DNA of 64,000 nucleotides from an uncultured Bacteroidales bacterium. GTDB lineage: Bacteria > Bacteroidota > Bacteroidia > Bacteroidales > Bacteroidaceae. Under the pieces are notes generated by a model. That model made no database searches, had not been told where the DNA came from, and saw only the letters and a list, made by a program, of their open reading frames with translations. The position numbers were made by a program, and so were the translations under genes. Location: the NCBI GenBank assembly GCA_902802815.1, contig CADCNQ010000021.1, positions 1 to 64,000 on the forward strand. Direction: 5' to 3'. This document shows positions 8,247 to 16,019 of the stretch, piece after piece (within the stretch, counting starts at the first letter, position 1; every line of letters starts with the position of its first letter).

Positions 8247-9332
8247 ATGTTGTCACTAATTGTCTGTACACGCCATCCCCACGATTTGGATGAATTGCGT
8301 CGTAACGTGGATGCAACGATAGGTATGGAGTATCAGTGGGTGGTCATTGATAATAGTCAGAACCGCTATAGTCTGTGTGCTGCGTATAATGAGGGGGTGC
8401 GTCGTTCCAAGGGTGAATATCTGTGCTTTATGCATGATGATATTATTTACCATACTATGGGTTGGGGTAAAAATGTTGAGAGGCATTTCCAATCAACTGG
8501 TGTTGGTATGATAGGTGTAATCGGTTCTCATATCATACCATCGGTAGGTGATTGTAGGGTAGGCTATACTCCATACCATGTTTTGCATTTTATACAATGT
8601 CACCATTCTTTTTCCCACTATGATTCATATTTCGCCATGCACGTTCGCTCCTGTCTTCAGGGTTCGCTCACCGATGTCGCTGTGCTGGACGGCGTGTGGT
8701 TCTGCATTCCGAAGGCTATGTTTGGGAGCGGAATGCTGCGGTTCGATGAGGAGCGCTTCACTTCGTTTCACATCTACGATTTGGATATAAGTATGCAGGT
8801 GGTACAGTCGGGTAGAAAGCTTTATGTAGTGGATGACGTTCTTTTGGAGCACAATTCAGAAGGAGTGTACAACGAATCGTTTGTGATGGCTTTGGAGGCA
8901 TTCCTTGAGAAGTGGAAAGGAAAGTTGCCTGTCACGCGGGGGATGCAGATAGACACGGAGCAGATAAAGAGGAATGCCGCACATTACAGGGATGAACTGG
9001 TGGCGCGTATTGAGAGGGATCGTGACATGGTGGCGATAATAAACTACTGGAAGCTGGTGAACGAAGGAAAAAATCCTCCACCCTTGACGCATAGCCAGAA
9101 GATGTTGTCGTCTTTATCTGAGTTCCTCTTCATGAAGAATATGGTAAAGTACTATCCCGACAAAGAGATTTCACGCAATTATCTCAGAAATGGTTTACGG
9201 AGTCTTTCTCCTAAACACAGGGCTCTTATTCTGTGGAAATTCTTTATTTACCGAGTGCTACGCCTCCCCTGTAGTAAGAAGTCTGTGACTTTTGTCATTG
9301 CCAGCGGCAGTCCAACTCCCACGAAAAGGTAA
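8247..9332 (+). CDS. Glycosyltransferase, GT2-like (Glyco_tranf_2_5 type)
   Basis: A 361-residue GT-A enzyme. MLSLIVCTRHPHDLDELR at the start, WVVIDNSQNRYSLCAAYNEGVRRSKGEYLCFMHDDI (about residues 30-67), DGVWFCIPK and FHIYDLDISMQV match glycosyltransferases in polysaccharide clusters. The long open frame starts at 8106, inside the previous gene, but the ATG at 8247 is the conserved start. The C-terminal third is helical and without a recognised domain. The 3' end runs into the convergent gene at 9248 with an 85-base antisense coding overlap, so there is no room for a terminator between them. Confidence 0.85.
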   Translation: MLSLIVCTRHPHDLDELRRNVDATIGMEYQWVVIDNSQNRYSLCAAYNEGVRRSKGEYLCFMHDDIIYHTMGWGKNVERHFQSTGVGMIGVIGSHIIPSVGDCRVGYTPYHVLHFIQCHHSFSHYDSYFAMHVRSCLQGSLTDVAVLDGVWFCIPKAMFGSGMLRFDEERFTSFHIYDLDISMQVVQSGRKLYVVDDVLLEHNSEGVYNESFVMALEAFLEKWKGKLPVTRGMQIDTEQIKRNAAHYRDELVARIERDRDMVAIINYWKLVNEGKNPPPLTHSQKMLSSLSEFLFMKNMVKYYPDKEISRNYLRNGLRSLSPKHRALILWKFFIYRVLRLPCSKKSVTFVIASGSPTPTKR

Positions 9333-10303
9333 AGCAACCACCACCCCTTGGTGGAATACTCCATTATTACGGGAAATTCGCCCAATTGCCTAATGGGAAG
9401 GCCATAGACGAGGATGATTATGAGGCTCACCAGTTTGAAGGAAAGCAGATGCCAAGTGAGGATGCTGAGTGTGTTTTCTCCCACAAATAGGAAGAAGCTT
9501 TTAAGGTGGGATGCGGTCTTTCCGTAATATCTTGTAAAAATGGAATAGAAACTCCATGTGGCAAGTGTTGAAGTTAGCATGTAAGGAAATAGATGCCATT
9601 CATCGTATGATGCTTTGTCCATGGACATTGGCCAATAGAACATTCCGAGTATTGTAAGTGCCAGGCTGACAATGATTCCGAACGGCTTGAACGTTGCAAT
9701 TTTTTTTGTTTTGAGTACATAGCCGACAATGAAGAGGAATGCCGCAGCGAACGCGCGTGTATTAAGATTAAGGAATACTACATGAAAATTAGTCACATGC
9801 ACCAAGGCTAACAATGTGAGTGAGATAACGAAGGCATATTCAGCCTTCTTGGATAAACGAATCGTCCCCCATGCAATCATGGAACCGAAGAAGAGTGCGT
9901 TCAGGAACCAATAGCCGCCAAGTAGCCAGTCGGCACCTCTCATCTGCGTGACGATAATCCAGCAGGAATGCAGGATGTCAAGCCAGTTGCCTTTTGTCGC
10001 ACCTACGCCGTTTAACCCATATGCGGTGTCGTAAATATGTAGAATGAAAAAGATTGGGCGTAATAGCGCAAAAAGAAGCCCCCATTTTACAAATGGAACA
10101 TAAAGTCCTTTTACTCTCTTCCTGAAGAATGTCCATGGTGTGGTTAGATACTTTTCATTGAAACAATAGCCCGATGCAATGAAGAATAGAGGCATATGAA
10201 ACATCGTGATAAAAGTAATAGCATATGGTATGGAACACATGCTATGTCCCAGCACCATAAGTGTGATGCCGAGAGCCTTGAGGTATGTGATACCGTTGTT
10301 CAT
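9248..10303 (-). CDS. Acyltransferase family 3
   Basis: A 351-residue polytopic acyltransferase-3 protein. It starts NGITYLKALGITLMVLGHSMCS, with the conserved histidine at about residue 20, followed by HMPLFFIASGYCF, the second hallmark of the family. About ten membrane helices are present. It is the last gene of the operon starting near 12,292 and overlaps the GT90 gene by ATGA. It probably O-acetylates or succinylates an LPS or glycan sugar, but the substrate is unknown. Its 3' end overlaps the coding end of the plus-strand gene at 8247 by 85 bases. Confidence 0.9.
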   Translation of the reverse strand: MNNGITYLKALGITLMVLGHSMCSIPYAITFITMFHMPLFFIASGYCFNEKYLTTPWTFFRKRVKGLYVPFVKWGLLFALLRPIFFILHIYDTAYGLNGVGATKGNWLDILHSCWIIVTQMRGADWLLGGYWFLNALFFGSMIAWGTIRLSKKAEYAFVISLTLLALVHVTNFHVVFLNLNTRAFAAAFLFIVGYVLKTKKIATFKPFGIIVSLALTILGMFYWPMSMDKASYDEWHLFPYMLTSTLATWSFYSIFTRYYGKTASHLKSFFLFVGENTLSILTWHLLSFKLVSLIIILVYGLPIRQLGEFPVIMEYSTKGWWLLYLFVGVGLPLAMTKVTDFLLQGRRSTR

Positions 10304-11292
10304 AACTGCCTTGTGCCTTTGAAATACTTGTCAAGCACGAGCAGTGAGATAAGGTCTTCGCGCTCCTTGTTCCAGAATTGCTCCACCCACTCGTGGGCGT
10401 GCTTCACGATGGCTTTGGCCTCTTCGGGATGCGTTTCGTAGTAGTTTATTCTATCGATTAAATCGCGGTAATCGGCGCTTATCTCAATATAGTGGTAGTC
10501 AGGCTGCAGTTGCGACTCCATATACCAAGTTTCATATTTTGGGCGCGGCATCACGGCAACCGAATTGCTTGACATCACCCATTTGAGATTCGATGCTACG
10601 TCGTTGCCCTCAAGTGACATGATGTAGCGATACTTCAAATGGTCGTAAAGCGACAGACCTCCCCCCTCTTTAATATCGCACATGGGGTGCTGCTGCCACA
10701 TACGGATAAATTCTTCGCGATGAGGCTTCATGTTTGCATCGCCGCGGAACAATATGCGCGCCTCCTTCTCTTCCCAGCGGAAAGGGTCTTTTATCCACAG
10801 GAAGTGGCGCACTTTGTTCATATTGAGCAGTATGTTGTTGTTGGGTATTTCCGCCGCCAAGATGGGGCGGCTTTTGCAGATGGTGGGTTGGGGGAAGGTG
10901 TAATTCACGTCACCGCTGAACATAGACCATTTTAGATTCTTCGGAAAGAAACGGGTGTACTCCTGACAGTCGAAATAGTGTGCGCTGTGCACCACTCCTG
11001 TTACCTCCCGATCCTTCTTCTTCATTGTGAAACGGGATAGGGGATAGGCATTGTCTGCTAATTGTATAGGTGGTTCCAGATGGCAGTAGTGGTTCACACG
11101 TCGCATAATGTATGCTCTTTCTTCCGGTGTCATGCGTTCCAGAGTGCGCAGCTTCCGCCGGAGGGCCATGCGGCAGAAGACGTGGGGCCATGTGTCGCGC
11201 CAAATGCCTTTAATGTAGAAAAGCAGATGGCTGTTCTTGTGGATATGCCCTCTCACGATGTGATAGAGGCGTATGAGGCTACTGCTTGGCAT
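10300..11292 (-). CDS. Glycosyltransferase family 90 (CAP10/LPS-modifying type)
   Basis: A 330-residue protein of the GT90 group, which includes fungal CAP10 and bacterial LPS-modifying transferases. Diagnostic stretches are ARILFRGDANMKPHR (about residues 190-204), KYRYIMSLEGNDVASNLKWVMSSNSVAVMP (about 243-272) and the C-terminal YHYIEISADYRDLIDRINYYETHPEEA. No signal peptide or membrane span is seen, so it acts in the cytoplasm. It sits between a lipid A acyltransferase and an acyltransferase-3 on the same strand, which suggests LPS core or O-glycan modification. GT90 enzymes often use UDP-xylose or UDP-glucose, but the donor here is not determinable. Confidence 0.9.
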   Translation of the reverse strand: MPSSSLIRLYHIVRGHIHKNSHLLFYIKGIWRDTWPHVFCRMALRRKLRTLERMTPEERAYIMRRVNHYCHLEPPIQLADNAYPLSRFTMKKKDREVTGVVHSAHYFDCQEYTRFFPKNLKWSMFSGDVNYTFPQPTICKSRPILAAEIPNNNILLNMNKVRHFLWIKDPFRWEEKEARILFRGDANMKPHREEFIRMWQQHPMCDIKEGGGLSLYDHLKYRYIMSLEGNDVASNLKWVMSSNSVAVMPRPKYETWYMESQLQPDYHYIEISADYRDLIDRINYYETHPEEAKAIVKHAHEWVEQFWNKEREDLISLLVLDKYFKGTRQL

Positions 11293-11293
11293 C

Positions 11294-12292
11294 CTATTGT
11301 TTGGCGTCTGTGCGGTTGTGTGTCTTATTTACGTTGGCGTTGTAATCTATCAGTCCTTTGAGGTCGCGCTTCCACCTGTTGTGTGTCCACAGCCAATATT
11401 CCGGCGCGCGCAAGATGTTTTCCTCTACCAGACGGAAATATTTCTCGGTGATTTCCCAATCTGGCACCTCCTTGGATTCCATGGTGATGGGTATGACGGT
11501 GGCCTCGTAGTATCCGCGGCGAGGGCGTGACATATTCAGATAGACGCATGCGAAGTTGCATTGCTTTGCGATACGTTCCGTACCAGTCAGTACGATAGTG
11601 TCGGGATGGTTGAGAAAGTTCGTCCAATAGTGTGTGCTTTGGTATATAGGACTCTGGTCGGAGATGAATCCCACCAGCACCTGCCGCTTCATCTGGCGTG
11701 TGGAGCGTATAATCCAGCGCAGGATGACATCTCGTGTAACACTTTCTGTACCCATACTGCTGCGTAACTTCTGGAAGACGCTGTCCAGTGGCTTGTAGTC
11801 GAGTTCGTGCACAACCTGACTTGCCCACACCTCCCGCGGCAGATGCAATCCGATGGAGATGACCCATTCCCAGTTGCAGTAGTGACTCATATATAGTGCC
11901 ACGTTGTGTCCCTGCTTGAATATCTCGTCGCAGTGCTCGAGATTCTTGAAGGTGATGCGGCGGCGCATTTCCTTCTCTGACATTGAGGCAATGGCTATGG
12001 TCTCCATTATGTAGTCACAAAACCAGCGATAAAAGCGTCGTTCTATTCCGCGTCGTTCTTTTTCGCTCTTCTCGGGGAAACTGTCTTTCAAGTTACGACG
12101 CACCATTTTCTTGCGGTAACCCACGATGTAATAGACGAGCAGGAAGAGAATGTCAGAGATGAAATATAGCACCCGAAGGGGTATGAGAGAAATCAGCCAT
12201 ACTGTGCTCCAAATGCACCAATATGTCACCCGGCTCCATCCGTGAAGTTGGCGCATACAGAACTTGTGGCTCTGAAAATCCGGTCGTTTCAT
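11294..12292 (-). CDS. LpxL/HtrB-like lipid A acyltransferase
   Basis: A 332-residue lysophospholipid acyltransferase-family protein that would add a secondary acyl chain to lipid A (Kdo-lipid A) at the inner membrane. An N-terminal membrane helix (WLISLIPLRVLYFISDILF) is followed by NLKDSFPEKSEKE, the catalytic HX4E motif in MSHYCNWEW (near residue 140) and GFISDQSP. The start could be the ATG at 12,292 or the one at 12,256. A -7 box lies only four bases before 12,292, so transcripts would be leaderless if 12,292 is used, whereas 12,256 leaves a leader of about 35 bases. It heads an operon with the GT90 and acyltransferase-3 genes. Confidence 0.9.
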   Translation of the reverse strand: MKRPDFQSHKFCMRQLHGWSRVTYWCIWSTVWLISLIPLRVLYFISDILFLLVYYIVGYRKKMVRRNLKDSFPEKSEKERRGIERRFYRWFCDYIMETIAIASMSEKEMRRRITFKNLEHCDEIFKQGHNVALYMSHYCNWEWVISIGLHLPREVWASQVVHELDYKPLDSVFQKLRSSMGTESVTRDVILRWIIRSTRQMKRQVLVGFISDQSPIYQSTHYWTNFLNHPDTIVLTGTERIAKQCNFACVYLNMSRPRRGYYEATVIPITMESKEVPDWEITEKYFRLVEENILRAPEYWLWTHNRWKRDLKGLIDYNANVNKTHNRTDAKQ

Positions 12293-12296
12293 AACA

Positions 12297-12304
12297 CAAA
12301 AGTA
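12297..12304 (-). promoter_or_regulatory. -7 promoter box of the lpxL-like operon
   Basis: On the minus strand TACTTTTG (12,304 to 12,297) matches the Bacteroidetes -7 consensus. No TTG -33 element is found at the expected spacing. It lies back to back with the plus-strand promoter of the gene at 12,381, with the 7-bp repeat array between them. Confidence 0.5.
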
Positions 12305-12310
12305 CAAAAT

Positions 12311-12345
12311 AAAGTTTAGAGTTTAGAGTTTAAAGTTTAAAGTTT
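12311..12345. repeat. 7-bp tandem repeat, five units
   Basis: Five exact 7-base units (AAAGTTT, AGAGTTT, AGAGTTT, AAAGTTT, AAAGTTT) fill the centre of the divergent promoter region. The units are closely related, on the opposite strand, to the five AACTTTC units at 41,786-41,820. The array touches the -33 element of the 12,381 promoter, so a change in copy number would alter the DNA just upstream of it. Confidence 0.9.
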
Positions 12346-12376
12346 TTGGCTAATATGACTTTTTTTCGTACTTTTG
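12346..12376 (+). promoter_or_regulatory. Promoter of the gtrB-like operon
   Basis: A TTG -33 element at 12,346-12,348, a 20-base spacer and the -7 box TACTTTTG at 12,369-12,376 fit the Bacteroidetes consensus well. The ATG at 12,381 begins only four bases after the box, so the predicted transcription start is at or within the start codon. Confidence 0.75.
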
Positions 12377-12380
12377 CACC

Positions 12381-13310
12381 ATGAATACTCCGAAATTAAG
12401 TGTAGTGTCTCCTGTCTATCACGGAGAAAAGATGCTCGGAGAGCTGGTGGCACGTATTTCCAAAGCAGTGGCTCCTCTCTCGTCAGACTACGAGATAATT
12501 CTGGTGAATGACTGTTCGCCCGATGCCTCTTGGGATGAGATAAAGACCATCTGTGCTAATGATGCCAGGGTGAAGGGCATCAATCTGGCACACAATTTCG
12601 GTCAGCCGTATGCCATTACGGCCGGTCTGACGTATGCCAGCGGTGAGTACATTGCAGTAATCGATTGCGATCTGCAGAATAAGCCCGAGGACCTTCCTGC
12701 GCTTTTCACTAAGGCGATAGAGGGCTATGACATCGTGAGTGCCCGCCGTGTGCATCGCGAGGATACGTTTCTCAAGCGTATGTCTTCCGCTGTGTTCCAC
12801 CGCGTTTATGATTTCCTGAGTGGTTTCTCCACGGACAAGTCTGTGGCAGAGTTCGGCGTGTATTCAAGGAGAATCGTAGAAGTATATTGCAGCATACCAG
12901 AGTACAGCCGCTCGTTTGTGGAACTTATTCATACCCTCGGTTTCCGCAAGACGGGTATCGACGTGCTTCACGACCATAGGCTGGAAGGCAAGAGTTCTTA
13001 CAATTTCTCACGCCTCCTGCGCCTGTCCTTCAATGCGATAATATCCAATTCCAACCGCCCGCTTCAGCTGGCTGTTTCGATAGGTTTCATTATGAGTCTG
13101 TTTTCGTTTCTTATGGCAGTGTATAACGTTTTTGCCAAGTTTGCGGGATGGAACGAGGTGGTGGGCTATACCACTACAGTCTTTTCTATTTGGTTCGTGG
13201 GAGGTCTGCTACTTTTCATGATGGGTATTCTCGGCCTTTACATTGGCAAAATATTTGACCAAGTGAAGGGTCGTCCCGTGTTTATTGTTCAAGATACGTT
13301 AAATATTTAG
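12381..13310 (+). CDS. Polyprenyl-phosphate glycosyltransferase (GtrB/ArnC/DPM1-like)
   Basis: A 309-residue GT2 enzyme of the type that transfers a sugar from a nucleotide donor to undecaprenyl phosphate. The GT-A domain shows LSVVSPVYHGEKML, LVNDCSPDASWDEI and the IDCDLQNKPED metal site near residue 94. Two C-terminal membrane helices (about residues 229-252 and 265-287) are typical of GtrB and ArnC. The operon next encodes a sugar aminotransferase, a GtrA-like flippase and a polytopic GT-C-like enzyme, so the product is probably a lipid-linked, perhaps amino, sugar used outside the membrane. The promoter suggests leaderless translation. Confidence 0.92.
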   Translation: MNTPKLSVVSPVYHGEKMLGELVARISKAVAPLSSDYEIILVNDCSPDASWDEIKTICANDARVKGINLAHNFGQPYAITAGLTYASGEYIAVIDCDLQNKPEDLPALFTKAIEGYDIVSARRVHREDTFLKRMSSAVFHRVYDFLSGFSTDKSVAEFGVYSRRIVEVYCSIPEYSRSFVELIHTLGFRKTGIDVLHDHRLEGKSSYNFSRLLRLSFNAIISNSNRPLQLAVSIGFIMSLFSFLMAVYNVFAKFAGWNEVVGYTTTVFSIWFVGGLLLFMMGILGLYIGKIFDQVKGRPVFIVQDTLNI

Positions 13311-13322
13311 TCGTTTCATCGT

Positions 13323-14441
13323 ATGATACCGTTCAACAAGCCATATTTCTCTGGTCGCGAACTTTCCTACATCGAGGAGGTGTGCCACAGCGATACAATG
13401 TCGGGCAACGGTCATTTTACGAAGCTATGTCATGGTTTCTTCGAGAAACGCTACGGTTTCCGCAAGTGTCTTCTCACCACATCGGGCACAGACGCCCTGG
13501 AGATGTGTGCTATGCTGTGCGAGCTCCGTCCTGGCGATGAGGTCATCGTGCCGTCCTACACATTCGTTTCATCCGCACTGGCATTCCTGCGCGAGGGTGC
13601 TGTGGTGCGTTTTGCCGACAGCGGCAGTGAAATGCCCGGTATCACGGCCGAGACCATTGCTCCGCTCATAAATGAGCGCACGCGCGTCATCTGCGTGGTG
13701 CACTACGCCGGTGTGGCTTGCGACATGGATGCCATTATGGCTCTGGCTGCTCAGTACGGACTCCTTGTCGTGGAGGATGCTGCGCATGCCATCGATGCCT
13801 ACTATAAAGGTAAGCCTCTCGGCAGTATTGGTCATCTGGCGGCGTTCTCTTTCCATGAGACGAAGAATATCAGCAGTGGCGAAGGCGGAATGCTTGTGGT
13901 TAACGACGAGCGTTTCGTACGTCGCAGCGAGATACTGTGGGAGAAGGGCACCAACCGAGCCGAGTTCTATCGCGGCATGGTGAATAAATACGGATGGTGC
14001 GACATGGGCAGTTCGTTCCTTCCTTCGGAGTTCAACGCCGCATACCTGTGGGCACAACTGGAGCAACTGGACGATATACAGGGCAGGCGCCTGCATATCT
14101 GGCATCGCTATGACGAGGCCCTGAGGGGACGTCTGTCGCACGGCATACAGGTCATGATGGAAACTCCCGACTACGCCACCAACAATGCCCACATGTATTA
14201 TCTTGTATGTCCTTCCCTGAAAGAGCGCACCTCACTGATGAATTATCTCAAGAACCATGGAGTGCAGACCACTTTCCACTATCTGCCCCTGCATTCCAGC
14301 ACCTACTACAAGCCGCGTCACGATGGACGCCCGCTCCCGGAGTGCGACCGCTACGGCGACTGTCTGGTACGTCTGCCGCTTTTCTACGAACTCACCGATA
14401 AGGAGATAGATGAAATCAATGCGCTTCTCCTCGCTTACTGA
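13323..14441 (+). CDS. DegT/DnrJ/EryC1 sugar aminotransferase, WecE/RffA-like
   Basis: A 372-residue PLP-dependent transaminase very similar in layout to WecE (RffA), which converts dTDP-4-keto-6-deoxyglucose to dTDP-4-amino-4,6-dideoxygalactose (Fuc4N). Evidence is PGDEVIVPSYTFVSSALAF, VVHYAGVACDMDAIM, the cofactor region VVEDAAHAIDAYYKGKPLGSIGH and the PLP lysine in FSFHETKN (Lys181). The gene lies 12 bases after the GtrB-like gene and overlaps the GtrA-like gene by 32 bases. It presumably supplies the amino sugar used by its neighbours. ArnB- and PglE-type specificity cannot be excluded. No dTDP-glucose synthesis genes are in the window. Confidence 0.92.
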   Translation: MIPFNKPYFSGRELSYIEEVCHSDTMSGNGHFTKLCHGFFEKRYGFRKCLLTTSGTDALEMCAMLCELRPGDEVIVPSYTFVSSALAFLREGAVVRFADSGSEMPGITAETIAPLINERTRVICVVHYAGVACDMDAIMALAAQYGLLVVEDAAHAIDAYYKGKPLGSIGHLAAFSFHETKNISSGEGGMLVVNDERFVRRSEILWEKGTNRAEFYRGMVNKYGWCDMGSSFLPSEFNAAYLWAQLEQLDDIQGRRLHIWHRYDEALRGRLSHGIQVMMETPDYATNNAHMYYLVCPSLKERTSLMNYLKNHGVQTTFHYLPLHSSTYYKPRHDGRPLPECDRYGDCLVRLPLFYELTDKEIDEINALLLAY

Positions 14442-14811
14442 ACGCCGTTTTGTTCGTTTCTGCATTGTGGGAGCAGTGTCTACGGCATTGCACTACGGAT
14501 TGTATTGCCTGCTTCTTTGGAGTAAGGTGGAGGTGAATGTGTCCTACACGGTAGCCTATCTCCTGAGTTTTCTCGTGAACTTTTGGCTCACCAGCGTTTT
14601 CACGTTCCGTGCCCGGATAGAGTGGAGCAAGTTCGGAGGATTTGCCGGGAGCCACGCTGTCAACTATCTGCTCCACATTGTGCTGCTCAATATAGTTCTG
14701 TGGCTGCATGTCCCCCGCTATCTTGCGCCTATTCCCGTCATGGCTACGGCACTTATAGTACAATATACCATACTACGTTTTGTATTCACGCATAAATCCA
14801 CTCAAGCATGA
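14410..14811 (+). CDS. GtrA-like flippase
   Basis: A 133-residue protein with four hydrophobic helices typical of the GtrA family (RFVRFCIVGAVSTALHYGLY at the start, YLLSFLVNFWLTSVFTFR in the middle, VQYTILRFVFTHK at the end). GtrA proteins are thought to flip undecaprenyl-phosphate-linked sugars to the periplasm. The gene overlaps the aminotransferase by 32 bases and the next gene by ATGA. The start may be 14,410 or the ATG at 14,419. Together with the GtrB-like gene it forms the core of a Gtr-type modification system. Confidence 0.92.
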   Translation: MKSMRFSSLTERRFVRFCIVGAVSTALHYGLYCLLLWSKVEVNVSYTVAYLLSFLVNFWLTSVFTFRARIEWSKFGGFAGSHAVNYLLHIVLLNIVLWLHVPRYLAPIPVMATALIVQYTILRFVFTHKSTQA

Positions 14812-15965
14812 AAAAAATCATCAACGCACTCACCACGTTCTTCTCTAATCCGAGAAATGTATTTATCCTCGGTATGCTCGTTGCCATTGCGGCTACAGCA
14901 CTTGAGACCTTCCGCGGACGTTGCACTAACTTTTACGACTATCGTGATTCCACCATCGATTTCTTCAATGGGGTCTCTGCCTATACGATAGAGTGGGTGA
15001 TGGCCCACAAGATATTTTTCCTTTACACTCCCAACTTCAATTTTCTCTTTGCTCCGGTGGCATATTCTCCGTGGTGGTTGGGTCCTTTTATCTGGAATCT
15101 TGCCAACTATACTCTCTTCTTTCTTGCTGTTTGGACTTTGCCCAAGCAGTATCTCGACCATCGCCTGAAGATGTTCCTTTTTCTGCTTCTGGTCTTGGAG
15201 CAGAGCATCTTCTGTTTCCAGTACAATACAGTGGTGTGCTACATCTTCCTTTTCGCCTTCACTCTCATGGAGCGTGGTCAGTTTTTTTGGGCCGTGATGC
15301 TCATCATGTATTCCGCATGCACTAAGATCTACGGCGGCATTGAATTGGGGTTGCTGCTGTGCTATCCCCGTTTTTGGCGTCACATAGGCTATGTTGTGTT
15401 CTGTGGTCTGCTGTTCTTCCTGATGCCTGCTCTCAAGGTGGGTTTAGATGGATTGGTACCGCTCTATCAGAGCTGGTTGAATATGATATATACTCATCAC
15501 AGTACAACGGACTTTGTCGGTCTGCTTTTTGCTCCCGGTTTCAAACAACTCTTCCTTGCCAACTACCGCCTCTTCCAACTTGGCGTACTGCTTGTCTTGG
15601 CGGTTCTTTTCTTCTGGCGTCGTGACAGGTGGAGCGATTTCAAGTTCCGCGCTCATGCCCTCGGTGTTCTCATGGGTTATGTCATTCTCTTTAGCGACTG
15701 TCCCGAGACGCACACTTACATCATCGCCCTTTCGGGCTATATGCTCTGCTATTGGCTTTGGGACAGACATACTGTTTACGACAAAGTGCTCTTCTGGAGC
15801 ATGTTTGTTCTCTTCGGTATGGTGCCCAGCGATGTGCTTTGTCCTGTATCTGTTCATGAGTTCTTGCATGCCGACCTCTGGCTCGATGTCTATGGCTACA
15901 CGCTTGTGTGGCTTGAGATGGTGTGGGTGGCCGTTCGTCCCGCGAACAGTCTGATGACAGTCTGA
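14808..15965 (+). CDS. Polytopic GT-C-like transferase (DUF2029/GT87-like)
   Basis: A 385-residue protein with about ten membrane helices. The first extracytoplasmic loop contains NFYDYRDSTIDFFNG (about residues 44-58), an acidic motif where GT-C enzymes hold a catalytic aspartate. KIYGGIELGLLLCYPRFW (about 165-182) resembles the 'K-x-P' helix of DUF2029/GT87 mannosyltransferases. In a gtrABC-like order it would be the serotype-specific enzyme that takes the sugar from undecaprenyl phosphate and puts it on the target glycan or lipid A, a role parallel to ArnT. The family call is tentative; the location and partners support the role. Its stop codon lies inside an 11-bp repeat array. Confidence 0.7.
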   Translation: MKKIINALTTFFSNPRNVFILGMLVAIAATALETFRGRCTNFYDYRDSTIDFFNGVSAYTIEWVMAHKIFFLYTPNFNFLFAPVAYSPWWLGPFIWNLANYTLFFLAVWTLPKQYLDHRLKMFLFLLLVLEQSIFCFQYNTVVCYIFLFAFTLMERGQFFWAVMLIMYSACTKIYGGIELGLLLCYPRFWRHIGYVVFCGLLFFLMPALKVGLDGLVPLYQSWLNMIYTHHSTTDFVGLLFAPGFKQLFLANYRLFQLGVLLVLAVLFFWRRDRWSDFKFRAHALGVLMGYVILFSDCPETHTYIIALSGYMLCYWLWDRHTVYDKVLFWSMFVLFGMVPSDVLCPVSVHEFLHADLWLDVYGYTLVWLEMVWVAVRPANSLMTV

Positions 15966-15989
15966 CAACAGTCTGACGATAGTCTGTCT
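15946..15989. repeat. 11-bp tandem repeat, four units
   Basis: Four 11-base units (ACAGTCTGATG, ACAGTCTGACA, ACAGTCTGACG, ATAGTCTGTCT) run through the last codons and the stop of the GT-C-like gene into the spacer. The AGTCTG core recurs exactly every 11 bases. The period is the same as in the arrays at 25,097, 42,919 and 52,527, though the sequences differ. Confidence 0.9.
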
Positions 15990-16019
15990 TTTCCGCTATT
16001 TCGCTTTTTTGTTTTGCGG

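Noticed and set aside
13569-14192. 207-codon minus-strand frame within the aminotransferase gene
   Set aside because: It is a shadow of the well-supported WecE-like gene on the other strand.
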